Source of the DNA: Adineta steineri
Taxonomy: Eukaryota; Rotifera; Eurotatoria; Adinetida; Adinetidae
Length of the DNA: 64,000 nucleotides
Assembly (NCBI GenBank): GCA_905250115.1
Contig: CAJNOI010000284.1
Span: forward strand, 1,497 to 65,496
Reading direction: 5' to 3'
Shown: positions 50,488 to 63,044 of the stretch, piece by piece
Numbering within the stretch: the first letter of the stretch is position 1
Layout of the letters: each line of letters opens with the position of its first letter
Translations under genes and position numbers: made by a program
The notes under the pieces: model-generated
What the model was told of the DNA's origin: nothing
Databases searched by the model: none
What the model saw: the letters and a program-made list of their open reading frames with translations, nothing else

Positions 50488-52373
50488 TTTGAATTAATTC
50501 TAAATCTTTAAAGAAAATTAACTTATTCTTTTCGAAATAATTACATAACAAGTTAAAGTTAACATTGTTATTTATTCGAAATCATTTCTTGTAGAGAAAA
50601 TTATTTTTATTAATTAAATACAAAACTATCTAACAATTTTTAAGAGAAAATAAATTTATCAATGAAAAGAAACGAAAAATGAAAAGGACAGATAAATGTA
50701 TTTAATTTATAATTCATTTCGTAACAAATATTAATATAAATTAATAAATTTGAATTATTTTAAAATATTTATATGATCGTTAAATATCATTTTTAATTTT
50801 ATCTTTTGTTAAGAAATCTTAATAAAAATCGATTGATGAGATTTGTTTTATTTTTATGAGTATAATTAAAAGATAAACAGAAATCTCTCTCGACATTAAA
50901 ATTCTTAAACTGAATTTATTAGATTATTGTCATTTGTTTTGTTTGAAAATTCTTTCAATTAATTAAATTTTTAACTTTGTTTTATTTAGAAAATAAAATA
51001 CATCTTTTATATCTCTACAAATCATTCAACTTACAATAAAGAATATTCAGTACAAGAGGTATGGATTGTTAACCTAATACTCTTAGTATAGTTTTCTAAT
51101 CGAAATATAACCGTAACTCTGAAGATGTAAGATGTTATTTGTCGATTAATGTACGTTACACATTTTTCAAGAAATCTTTGTAATGATTTTATAATAATCC
51201 ACTTATAATTGTCTCTTACAGATAATTAAAGACTAAATCGCTTCTTAAACTTTTAGACCCAAACTCGATCGGATCAAGAATCTACTTAAGAAGCTTTCAT
51301 CTCAGTAATTTTCTTTTGTAGATGAAGATCAGTTTGTGAATATTTTAAAATAAAGTCAATGTCGGCAAGACAGTTAAATGTATTTTATAAATAAGATACT
51401 ATCAAGAACGATATGACTTAAACAAGTAAGACAAAGTTCATATTTATTTTTCATCTTTGTTCACAAAAAGTTCAAATGTTTCCCTATCGCTTCGACCTAT
51501 TGAAAAATGAAACTTGTTTTCTGCAGTAAATGCTGGACTTCTTCCTGATAAGAGAGACCAAAAAATCATTGATAGAATAGTTTGTTAATTTTTTTCCATG
51601 TGTAACACATAGTCTTGAATATTATTATGACAATTCAATAATGTTTTCGATATCTTCTTCAGTATGTCTCGTATGCTTGCGCTCTTTTGTTCGACCCAGT
51701 TGTTTTAATCAAAATAAACTCTCTCAAACAACTCTGATTCTGCTGCATTTTCAATTTTCGTTTGCTTGTGATAAATTCATTTATTTGTTGATAAGGACGG
51801 AGAAAAGAGGCGAACAAAAGTTACTTCTTATAAACTCAAACGAATACAAAGAACAAAGATAAACCACGTGTATATAAAGAATTTATTTTCATCTAACCCA
51901 GTCATTTTTATTCTTTTAATCATATTTTTCAAAGCATCTTATTGCGCTTCGCTTCGTTTTCTAAGGTAAGTTAATGTTATTCGATCACAATTTTATCTTT
52001 ACATGAGGGCGTGGGTGTCTCTTAGTTCACACACTCACCCTATAGAGCAAAGGTGTTTTTTTGTCAGTAACGATATTATCTCTTATTTTTGAAGAAAGTT
52101 GGAAAAAAAGAATTTGTTTTGTTCTTTATTCCCACCTTACTTCGAAATATAAAGTGAGCGATACACAGGACAGAGTTTTATTATAAGTAATAGTAATAAC
52201 TATAAAAAATAGCAAATGAAACTTGAGGAAAAAAGCGCCATCCAAGTCTCCATGAATTTTCTGTGATACTTTAGGATTATTCAACATTCCCTAGCATTCT
52301 TCGAGATTCCATGAGATTCTTCAGTATTGTCCACTTTTTGTCTGAAATCGATGAGACTGTTGTAATTCCTAAA

Positions 52374-52424
52374 CTTAAGGGTAAGGTGTGAGTTTAAGAT
52401 TACATTCACACTCACACCCTTAAG
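52374..52424. repeat. Telomere-like fold-back, near-perfect 51-bp palindrome
   Basis: CTTAAGGGTAAGGTGTGAG pairs with CTCACACCCTTAAG around a short spacer. Confidence 0.7.
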
Positions 52425-52857
52425 ATTGTATTCTAATATCTAGTTTGTTTGACAATATATTTTTATATTCGATATTAGTGTTGTGAGATATTTGAATGTA
52501 TATGAAAGTAGTTTGTTTTAAAGGCACCGCTTCTATTCTACAGATGTGATAACGTTTGCAGTATTTGTATATATATGTTGTCGTCAACATGAGGCGAGAA
52601 ATTATATTTTGCATGCACATACTTTTAAGATAAAAGATACGTTAGTGGGTATTTTGTTATATACATTGCTTGCGCTTTAGAGTAAAATAACCAGATACGA
52701 GATAGAATTTAAAAAAGGTTTGAATACCGTCTCAAGTATACAAGTTTAGTTTCTTATCGATTTTTTTTTAATGTAAAGTGCTATAAAATATCGTATTTAT
52801 ACGATAGAGTAACCGCTTAGCCTAGAACTTTTTAATTTATTCTAAGTTTTTAGATAA

Positions 52858-55800
52858 ATGTCAAACTCACCGCTTGTTTGTTTGCCTGTTGAACTTCTGC
52901 ATCGTATCCTTGATTATCTCGATGCGTACACTATTGTTCTTTCGATCCGTTCGGTTTGCAGACAACTTCATGCGATTGTCAACTCTTATAATCGTTTTCA
53001 ACTCCATTACAATTCAACTGACAACCCCACTTCAAAGAGATATCCTTCCTTTAAAATTATTTCTCGTCTCGTTCAACCTTTCAACGTCACTTCACTTATA
53101 TTCTATGGCTCCAATGACAGCCAATGGTACATCAATTTTTTTCTCTCAAACGTCAACATTAGTCAATTCACTAGACTTCGTTCATTGACTCTCTATAAAG
53201 TCAACTGCAATCAAATGAACGAATTTTTTCTTAATGCTACCATTAATTCTCTAGTTTCACTGACAGTCAATATGCGTGCGCGAGCGGACAATAATACAGC
53301 CTTATCAATCATCTTTCCAGTTGTCGTTCAAACCAATCTTCAAAAACTACGTTTAATTGATCTGGATTTTATAACTAATCAAATAATGTGGCCTATCCAA
53401 AGTACATTAGAACAACTGACAGTCAGAGATTGTTCTTACCATCAATATTGTATCATTCTCTATAATTCACTCCGTTTAAGAACACTTGTTATCAGAAACT
53501 GTATTATGGACAAAACTGATCAAACGGTTTCTTCATATGCACTAACAACATTTGATTCTACAGGTATATACTGAAATATGCATCTTTTAAACGTCATCTG
53601 TTTCACTGTATACTTAGCAATTCTTTTCGGTTACATAAAGTTCGGACTAGGCTCACAATCTGACCGGAACACACTCCTTGGATAGAAGTTTCAGCTCCCT
53701 AATAGTGTACTGCACTGTAAAATGGGCTTCTTTAAGCTTTTATAATAATGGTACGGAAATACTCATCGTTTGAACTTATATTAGGCTCACAAAGAGATTT
53801 CATTGAGACTAGTACAAGCCTAACAGGGTTTGTTTCCATCGATCTTTTTAGCTAAGTTATGATCAGATTAAACGAGTCCGAATAATGATTACGATTTGGG
53901 ATAGTTTTCACTTAACAAAACAATTTTATCGCTTCCAACTCTTCTTTATTGGGCTGTGTTATACTGCCATATGTATTCTAGGTTGATCAAAGATATGAGA
54001 TATGAGCACATTTTATTATTTGACTTAGTTATAAACTTTAAATTAGTAACACGAAAAAGCTCTAATTGAAAAGTTTTTTGCATAGACGCTTAGGATAATG
54101 AAAAGACCAAAATTGAAAATATCGAAAAAGAATATTAAAAGTATTTTTAGCACACCTGTATAGCCTTCATCCCTATTTTCGATAAAATCAATAGCTACCA
54201 ATGAAAAATATCCACCTGAATAATCTATAACGTAAACATATCGAAGAAAAATATTTTCACTCTCCCTCAACTTCACTTGGACATTTTTTAGCTCATCATG
54301 TTCTCGAACATTTTTAATTTTCAGTCAAATTCAGGTTTACCAGTAAGAAATGAAATAGACCAAATTTTTGACTATCTGTTAGATTTTTTTATGAAAGAAA
54401 ATTAAACACAGCTTGGAGAAAGTTCGATCATCTGTGTTAACTACTTGTAAACCACAGCTTTTCAAAAATATGTTAGAAGAGAGAATATCAAAACGAAACA
54501 AAATCAGCTATTTAAATGGTACATATCCTATGCTTTGATTTAACAGTGTATCTGCAATTGGATTCATTGACTATTGGTGACTGCAGACTATCGCCTCAAG
54601 AGCTGGAGTGCTTTCTTTCACTGACACCGTCACTTAGTCATCTGAAACTGGTTTCATCTAGATCGAAACTTGATTCGATATTTGATGGTTCTTATTGGGA
54701 ACAATTCATTCAAAAGAAACTACTTTTACTGAATCAATTTCAATTTTCTCTTACTTGTACTAGCAAGAAATCCTGTGATACCGCTACTTTAGATTCACTT
54801 ATCGTACCATTTCAAAGTCCGTTCTGGCTCAGCAACAAAAATTGGTTTGTTACTTGTGACTATATTCCACTAGCAATGAAAACTATACTTTATACAACAC
54901 CGATCTGTACAGAGGTTGAAGTCCAAGCAGAATCTCCTGTATTTGAAGTATCATCAACAAAACCTAATTGTCGCTTAATTTTGCATCGAAATTACAATAT
55001 GAGCTATAACATCGAAAATGTGGTAAGTCTGATACAACCTTCTTATACGTATAAGAATGGTCGTATGCTTTACAGATAACGAAATCCATATTTTTGGTAT
55101 ATCTCACAATTTTCTCGTATGAGCTGTTTTTGTAGAATAGAATGTTTACTTTTAGAATAAAGCTTGAACACATACGCAATATAGGTATTTCATGAAGTAC
55201 GCTTACATTCTCAGTCGAATAGAATAAACGAATTATATTATTTCAGTTGCACAAAAAAAATATGAATAGATCTTACTCATATTCTATACAAGATCATACA
55301 AATCACAATCTTTTGTGACGAGTTTCAGTACTGATTTCATCTATGATTCTTCACACCCGTTTGCATTTCATGATGTATATTGTTATGTTTTTACATAGGC
55401 ATCCTTTGAATTAAATATTTCCCGCAATCAAATTGGAGATAATTTGATACAATATGTAGCTGTGGCGCTACTAAACTACAAAGTGACATATTTTTCAAAC
55501 TTCGTACACTGAAATTCACCTTTTATATATCATTCAGACATTAACTACAGTTGATCTTTCACGTAATGAGATTGGCGACATTGGAGCACAGTATTTGGCA
55601 GCCACATTACAAAACCATCAAGTTAGATATCTCTCAGACACATTTAAATCATACTTATTTCTTATCTTATACACAGACACTTGTCACTCTGGATCTTTCC
55701 CACAATCGAATCGGAAACAAGGGAGCACTATATCTTTATGATGCCTTAAAAGAAAACAAAGTAAACATTCAACATTTCTCATTTCTCATAAGTATCGTCA

Positions 55801-58627
55801 TTCTTCGGTATAGACACTTATTGAATTGAACCTTGAATGCAATCTTGGTAGCTATTGTGCAATTGTGAGTCTAATAATTCAAATACGAAATGATAAAGTA
55901 ATCCCTTTCCTCTAGATTTCTTCTCATACCTTCTTACTTTTCTTTGAAGACAATCACTAAAATCGATCTTAGTGGGAAGAGTATCGATGACATTGGGATG
56001 AAGTTTTTGACTCATACACTAATCAACAATAAAGTAACATCATTTCTCTATTTGTTTCTCTGATGATCATAGTTTCGTTATGATATAGACAATCATTGAG
56101 TTGAACCTTTCACAGAATAAAATCGGAGATATTGGAACAAAACATTTTGCGAATGCATTAAAAGACAACAAAGTGATAGTTGACTCACATTTGATATCAT
56201 AATTATTTTTACTTTTTCTGCATAGGTACTCACTACTCTTAACCTTTCCCACAATGAAATCGGTAGCAATGGAATACAATATCTTTATGATGCCTGCAAA
56301 GAGAATAAAGTAGACCTTCAACACTTCTCATTTATCTTATTTTAGTATCGTTATTCTTTAACATAGACACTTATTAAATTGAACCTCAAAGGAAATCCTG
56401 GTAGGTACTGTACAACTGTGAGTGCAGCAATTCAAATATACAATGATAAAGTAATTCGTTTCTTCGAGATTCTTTCTCATAAGTTTTTACTTTTTCTGAA
56501 GACAATCACTAAAATGGATCTTCACGAAAACAGTATCGATGACATCAGGATGAAATTTTTGGCTGATGCACTATACAACAATGAAGTAACATCATTTCTC
56601 ATTTATTCCATTGATGATCATGGTTTCATTGTGGTATAGACAATCATTGAGTTGGACCTTTCGAAGAATCGCATTGGAGACACAGGAATTCTATANNNNN
56701 NNNNNGACACAGGAATTCTATATTTAGCTGATGCATTAAAAAACAACAAAGTGATATCTGACTCACATTTGATTTCATAATCATTTCTATATTTCGTTCA
56801 TAGGTACTCACTACTCTTAACCTTTCCCACAATGAAATCGGTAACAATGGAATACAATATCTTTATGATGCCTTCAAAGAAAACAAAGTAAACCTTCAAC
56901 ACTTCTTATTTCTCTTAAATATCGTCATTGTTTCTTATAGACACTTATTAAACTGAACCTCGAAGAAAATCCTGGTAGGTACTGTACAACTGTGAGCGCA
57001 GCAATTCAAATACGAAATAATAAAGTAATTCATTTCTTCTAGATTTCTTCTCATAACTTTTTACTTTTTTTTGAAGACAATCACTAAAATCGATCTTTCC
57101 TGGAAGAGTATTGATGACATTGGGATGAAGTTTTTGACTGATGCACTATACAACAATGAAGTAGTATCATTTCTCTATTTGTTACATTGATGATCATAGT
57201 TTCATTGTGTTATAGACAATCACTGAATTGAATCTTGAGCAAAATAAAATAAGTGACATTGGAATTCAATATTTAGCTGATGCATTACAAAACAACAAAG
57301 TGATTATTAATTTGCGTACATTTTCGTCATAGTGAAGTTTATATTTTCTCACAGACATTAACGATACTAAATCTCTTGAGGAATCAAATAGGATATATTG
57401 GAGCAAAATACTTAAATGGTCTATTACAAACAAACCAGGTGAATTTTATTTTAAAATTTTCCTATCCTAATGAATATTTTTTCATTTGACACAGATGATG
57501 ACTATGATAAATCTTTCGGAGAATCATATTGAAGACACTGGAACTCAATATTTAGCTAATGCATTACAAAATAACGCAGTAATTTATTATCTCAATTTAT
57601 TTAAGTATCATTTAGAGTTTTGATTGTGACATAGACAATCACGGAATTGAATCTATCGCGTAATGAAATAAGCGATATCGGAGTACAATATTTAGCTGAT
57701 ATGCTACGAAACAATACTGTAAAATGTTTTTTTTCCTTATTTGATTATTATTGTTGATATTGTTGTTTTTGAATAGACACTAGTTACACTAGATCTTTCG
57801 AACAATGCAATTGAAGATATTGGGGCACAGGAACTATTTAATTCATTGGAAACCAACAAAGTTCGTTTGTGAGATGATGTCTTCGTTTTAACTAGTTTTA
57901 TTTATCCTACAGACAATAATGAAGGTGAGACTAGATTATAACAAGAGTAAATATTGTGAAGCTATTGGAATAGCAATTGGAATTCGGAACGATAAGGTCT
58001 TTTACGATTGATCGACTTTCTACTTAATGTTTTACTTTTTTTTCTAACAGACACTCACCAGTATAGATCTTCGATGGCACCAGTATGGAGACAATGAAAT
58101 AAAATTATTAGCAAATGAATTATACAACAACAAAGTAAGATCTTTTGTTATCTAATATAATTAATGATTATATTTTTTGCTGTGAAATAGACAATCACTT
58201 ACATGAACCTTCGGGAAAATAAAATTAGTGACACTGGAATAAAATATCTAGCTAATGCATTAAAAGACAACAAAGTGATAGCTCACTCACACTTGATATC
58301 ATAATTATTTTTATTTTTATTTCATAGGTACTCACCATTCTCGAACTCTCCTACAATCAAATCAGTAACAATGGATTGCAATGCCTTGATGATGCCTTAA
58401 AAGAAAACAAAGTAAACCTTCAACACTTCTCATTTATCTTAAGTATCGTTATTCTTTAACATAGACACTTATTAAATTGAACCTAGAAGGAAATTCTGGT
58501 AGCTATTATACAACTGTGAGTGCAGCAATTCAAATACGAAATGATAAAGTAGGTCGTTTTTTTCAAATTCCTTTGCACAGTTTTTTACCTTTGTCAGGAG
58601 ATAATCACTAAAATGGATCTTCGCTGA
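52858..58627 (+). CDS. F-box protein with about 24 leucine-rich repeats, one per exon
   Basis: Exon 1 (52858-53563) starts with an F-box (VCLPVELLHRILDYLDAYTI). Exon 2 (54547-55022) joins in phase 1 (CAG|GTATAT, AACAG|TG). From 55399 on, some 24 exons follow, nearly all 84 bp, phase 0 on both sides, with introns of 50-65 bp. Each encodes one 28-residue ribonuclease-inhibitor/NLRC-type LRR of the form TLTxLDLSxNxIGDxGxxYL..AL.xNK. F-box proteins bind Skp1 in SCF ubiquitin ligases and the LRR arc binds the substrate, so this is probably a substrate receptor; the target is unknown. The last LRR exon hits TGA at 58625-58627, where sister exons have TGG or GGG-type codons, and its downstream donor is lost. 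A 10-N gap falls inside the tenth LRR exon. Confidence 0.8.
53564..54546 (+). other. 983-bp first intron of the F-box/LRR gene
   Basis: Donor CAG|GTATAT and acceptor TTAACAG join in phase. The interior is AT-rich with no convincing frame or element ends. Its size contrasts with the short introns downstream. Confidence 0.65.
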
Positions 58628-58680
58628 AAGAGTATTGATGACATTGAGTTGAAATTTTTGACTGATGTGTTATACAATCA
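55675..58680 (+). repeat. Higher-order tandem repeat: four LRR exons per about 551 bp
   Basis: Four exon types recur in fixed order: LSHNEIGxNGIQYLYDA, LNLExNPGxYCTTVSAAIQ, IDLxxKSIDDIGMKFLTDA, LNLSxNKIGDIGxxxLAxA. The first type begins at about 55676, 56226, 56805 and 58329. The first two spacings are 550 and 579 bp; the second falls to 552 once the 10 N and a duplicated 17 bp are discounted. Introns are carried along with the exons. Confidence 0.82.
56696..56705. other. 10-N gap flanked by a duplicated 17-mer (assembly artefact)
   Basis: The sequence gacacaggaattctata stands on both sides (56679-56695 and 56706-56722). Counting it once and dropping the Ns gives an LRR exon of exactly 84 bp, like its neighbours. 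This is an unmerged contig overlap and not missing sequence. Confidence 0.88.
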
Positions 58681-59384
58681 TGTTAAATTAGGAAAAAGTT
58701 TGCTGAGATCGAAAGAAGGTGACAACTGTACATATGAAATCTGTCTTTCGAAATTCGACTCTATACGGGAGCTATAAAACTGCGAAAAAGATGATAATTA
58801 AAAGCTGAGAATGTCATTATACGGCAATATATTTAGATTCATTATTTCTTGCTTTTCTGCTCATCAAAAATAGGTACACCGGATTTAAATTCATTATGAT
58901 GTCTTCTTCGTGAGCCTTACATTGAGAATTAGTAGATATCATATGAAATTGTATTCGAACACATTTGTAGTTTGTGTAGTCAGCCAAGTTCTCCACTGGA
59001 CCTTGGATAGGATAGAATTCTAGTTTTTATCTTTGCTTCACCTTCACTCTTACTCTTCTTTATGTTGCATGATTAAATCACTGAAAATAAGAGTAGTGTT
59101 ACTCACGAAAGTATTTCGTTGTAGCTTGATAAGCTATTTAAAGGACGTTTGGCTACGAACATTTTATTATTCGTATCCATATCGAAAGCTCTTTTAAACG
59201 TATCTTTTTTGTAACAATGTGTCATTAATTAAATTCTAATCAAATACACCAGTCTGTACAATGTAAAAACAGCAGTTTTCACAAGCTCTGTAGATTCAAA
59301 CAGAAGTCTCAACAGACAGTACTTCTAGTCTCGTCCGTTTTTTTTATAAAAATTTAACGAATCGCTGTAAATTTATATATATAG
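58628..59384. other. Intergenic or 5' region of the caspase-NHL gene
   Basis: No clear exon. A first exon for the next gene must lie here or further left, because its first recognised exon begins with a splice acceptor, but no good ATG-donor pair was found. Confidence 0.45.
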
Positions 59385-61888
59385 ATTACGGTTCCCGGAT
59401 TTTCAACATCAAATAACTCAATTCATACAAAACGAGCTCTTCTCATTGGCAACAATAAATACAAGAAAAATAGTCAACTTCAATATTGTATCAATGATGC
59501 TGAAGATCTTGCTAACAAATTATATAAAATTGACTTTGAAATCACAATTGGTACTAATTTGACATATGAACAGATGGATAGAATTATCGAAACGTTTAAC
59601 GATAAGATAAATCCAGGTGATCTTGTTCTTTTCTTTTTTGCCGGTCACGGATGTCAATGGAGTCATCTAAATTTTCTTATGCCCATTGATGACGATCGAA
59701 TTAAAACAAATACTGATCTGGAATATCGAGCAATAAATGCTCAAGTTACGCTTGAAAAGATTATCAATCGTCGTCCATCAGCAGCTATATTTCTTCTTGA
59801 TTGTTATCGAAATAGTTTTGTATGCGAATCATCAAATTTTAATGGTCTTTCAAATATGCGACCGATTGGTCATTCATTTATTGGTTTTGCAATGACAGCA
59901 AATAAAGTTGCATTAGATAAATCAAAAAATGGTCGAAATGGTTTATTTACATCTCATCTTCTTCAACATATTGATCAACCGAATTTAACTATTGGTGAAA
60001 TAATGTATGGTGTCTGTAATGGTATGATGAATGAAACAAATAATGATCAATGTCCATTTCGAGTATCTTCGCTTCGACGGAAAGTTTATTTGAATCAACA
60101 ATTTCCAATTGGTAAGTCTGAAATAATTTTGAATCGCTATAAATATAGAAAATACAGCGTGTCCGCAAAGTCATTTAAAAAAAGCTTTTTAGTATAGCTT
60201 TACTGTTCTATTTGGTTCTATTAGATTTTTTTAAAATTAATTCGACATATTTGTAAGGATTATTTCAAGAAAACAAAGTTAAAATAATTCTATATCATTA
60301 TAAATAATGTTGACAATTCTTGTCTCATCCATTTTATTGATTTCGATGCGAGTGAGATTAGTTCTTGATACTTTAACATCTATTTAAAAAATCATCACAA
60401 TATCACTTTATGTGCTGTTTTTATTCTCATAGATAAATATCTTCAACTTCGTTCTCATTTATCTATAGAATTTATCAATCTTCTATATTTGCAAATTAAT
60501 TTTATTTCTTTTTGGTTAAAATAAGAAGAATTCTATTCAAGTCTAATTTATGTCTCTTTCATTTTTCATTCTTAAGAATCTTTGTTAAACAAAAAACGAA
60601 AATTGTGACAATGTTCTTGAAGAGTTCTTATTAAAATGTTTGTAGAATTTGGTTTTGTTTATCAGGAGTTTATAGAACAAGAAACTTGTTTGTGAAATAG
60701 TTTTCAAAGATAAAAACAATTAAATATTTTTCACGTTTTACTTCACAAATACAAAAACAATTTTATTAAATAAGTTTTAAATTAAATTAATTCAAATCAT
60801 TTTTACTTTGTTTTATTATCACCCTCTCAACATACTAATTCAACAAAACAAACTCTCAACATTCATTTTTATACAAACTATCATTTTTATTTTATTACAT
60901 TTATTCATCAACTTCATTCAAATATTTAAGATTTATTTTTCTTTTAGGACAATCAATTCTTCTCAATCATATTAATATCAACACTAAATGGAGACGACAC
61001 GGAATTACTATGGCTGGAGGAAATGGACATGGTAATCAATTAAATCAACTCTTTCAACCTCAAGGTATCTATGTTGATGACGATGATCAAACTATTTATA
61101 TTGCTGATTCTGGGAATGATCGTATTGTTGAATGGAAATATGGAGCAAAGAATGATCAAGTCGTTGCAGGTGGAAATGGGCATGGAAATGGAAGTGACCA
61201 ATTGAATGAACCAGCAAATGTGATTGTTGATAAAAAGAATGATTCTCTCATCATTTGTGATCGACTGAACCGACGCGTGGTACGATGGTCTCGTCAAGAT
61301 GGTACAAATGGAGAAACAATCATTTCTAACATTGATTGTTGGGGATTAATAATGGACAAAAATGAAGATCTTTATGTCTCTGATTGGAAGAAGCATGAAG
61401 TGAGACGATGGAAACAAGGAGAGACAGAAGGAACAATAGTAGCAGGTGGGAAAGGAGAAGGAAATCTTCTCAATCAACTCAATCATCCTACTCATATCTG
61501 CGTTGATGAACATCATTCAGTTTATGTGTCGGATTGGAGGAATCATCGTGTGATGAAATGGATGAAAGGTGCAAAAGAAGGTATTGTTGTTGCTGGTGGA
61601 AAAGGTAAGGGGAATAGTTTGACACAATTGTCTAATCCTCGAGGAGTGATTGTCGATCATTTGGGTAATGTTTATGTGGCTGATATGTCGAATGAGCGAA
61701 TAATGCGTTGGTGTGAAGGCTCTAAGGAAGGTAGTATTGTTGTTGGTGGAAATGGAAGAGGAGAACAATCAAATCAGTTCAAATATCCCGCAGATTTATC
61801 ATTCGATATTGGAGGTAATCTTTATGTTGTTGATTGTCATAATCATCGAATACAAAAATTTGAAATTGATGATAAAACGAACAGTTAA
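59385..61888 (+). CDS. Caspase-like protease fused to an NHL beta-propeller
   Basis: Exons 59385-60111 and 60948-61888 join in phase 1 (ATTG|GTAAGT; TTTTAG|GA) to give 555 residues, with a further N-terminal exon probable because the frame opens at an acceptor (TATATAG). The first exon is a caspase/metacaspase p20-like domain: KRALLIGNNKYK at the first strand, the catalytic His in FFFAGHGCQW and the catalytic Cys in FLLDCYRNS. The small-subunit part ends in GLFTSHLLQHI. The second exon encodes six NHL repeats (NDRIVEWKYGAK, LIICDRLNRRVVRW, NHRVMKWMKGA, NHRIQKFEI) nearly identical in layout to those of the ART-NHL gene. C14 caspase-like enzymes cleave proteins after Asp or Arg/Lys; the NHL propeller probably binds ligand or partner. 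A start at Met 59559 would cut off the first strand of the fold and is unlikely. Confidence 0.82.
60112..60947 (+). other. 836-bp intron before the NHL exon
   Basis: It corresponds in position and phase to the 609-bp intron of the ART-NHL gene. AT-rich, with no gene inside. A short read-through extends the first exon to a stop at 60197. Confidence 0.65.
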
Positions 61889-63044
61889 ACTTTTTATGAA
61901 AGTATTTTTGCTTATTTTATTTTAAAAAGAAGTAAATATAAGAATTCGAAATGAATTTTTATTAATAATTAAATTAAGTTTGATTTATTCGTAAATATCT
62001 GTTCTGATGCGTAATTTGTTAAAATAAATACGTAAATCGAATCTCGTTAATCAACAAAAACACCTGATGGACGATTTTACTGCTGAATGACGAATCAATA
62101 AAATAATTCTTCATTCAGTTTTAGTCATTTTTAGATTGTGAGTACAAAGAATGTATCCTGATATATCCATACTGTATTCGCATCTACATCTTTTCTAAAC
62201 AGAGAATCAAGATAAGAAACTATGATATAACAAAAGTCATATCGAAATCTTCATTCAAATTTCCATTCCATAGTTCAACAAAAAATATTAATGCAAAGAT
62301 CTTCAGAAAATTTCAAAAAACGTTTTTGGTGTAACAGACATCATTGGTATACGGAGTATATATCATATCGATTCATTCAACAGCAATTTATACTATACCA
62401 TATCCATTTGAGATATCTGAATTTCTATCACATAATATCAGATGTAATAATGGTTCAATCGATCATCATGTGTTAACAGAACAGAGTCAATAGTAGTTCC
62501 CTAATATGAATTCATTAACACTCGGATACCCAAATCTGTTTCTTGACACGTATATTAGAACAAAATATTCACATACAAAAATATCTTCAAAGTATGATCA
62601 ATTTATCAAGTATAAAACATCAGATGCATTGAAAGAAATATTAATATCTGATCTATCTAATTTAATATATTATACAGAAATTTAAATGAACCAGATACTT
62701 TATATTTAGTCAAACATTTACCCAAATTATCTTACGTAGTAGCTAACGTCTATGCAAAATATTATGAAATAATGATTTTTTTATATTTACTCAATGTGAA
62801 TATCATTCGTTTTACATAAAAATGCATAAATCCAAGAGAACAAAAGCGAGACTTCGTTTACTTTACTCGGAATTTGAAGTATCGCTTATTTTCTCTTAGT
62901 CGTATTGCTCACTCGCGGAATCTATTGTGATTTGCACTCTATGATTTGTATATGGTAATTATACATTTATTTGCATATACAATCTTATTTGAACTAGTTT
63001 GTACTTAAATAGCTATAGACAGTGTAAGAACAAAATAAATTTTT
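61889..63044. other. Intergenic, no gene recognised
   Basis: AT-rich sequence between convergent genes. No supported frame or repeat. Confidence 0.5.

Larger units (their letters stand above)
48836..52857. other. Long gene-poor AT-rich interval with three fold-backs
   Basis: No supported frame. Telomere-like fold-backs lie at 50402-50487 (CTTGAGGGTGGGTGAGTG ... CTCAAG, the clearest matching ends), 52004-52040 (gagggcgtgggtgtct ... cacacactcaccc) and 52374-52424 (CTTAAGGGTAAGGTGTGAG ... CTCACACCCTTAAG, nearly perfect palindrome). Confidence 0.6.

Noticed and set aside
3369..52424. CRISPR-like or regularly spaced repeats
   Set aside because: The G/C-rich fold-backs are dispersed, irregularly spaced and lie in a eukaryotic genome with introns.
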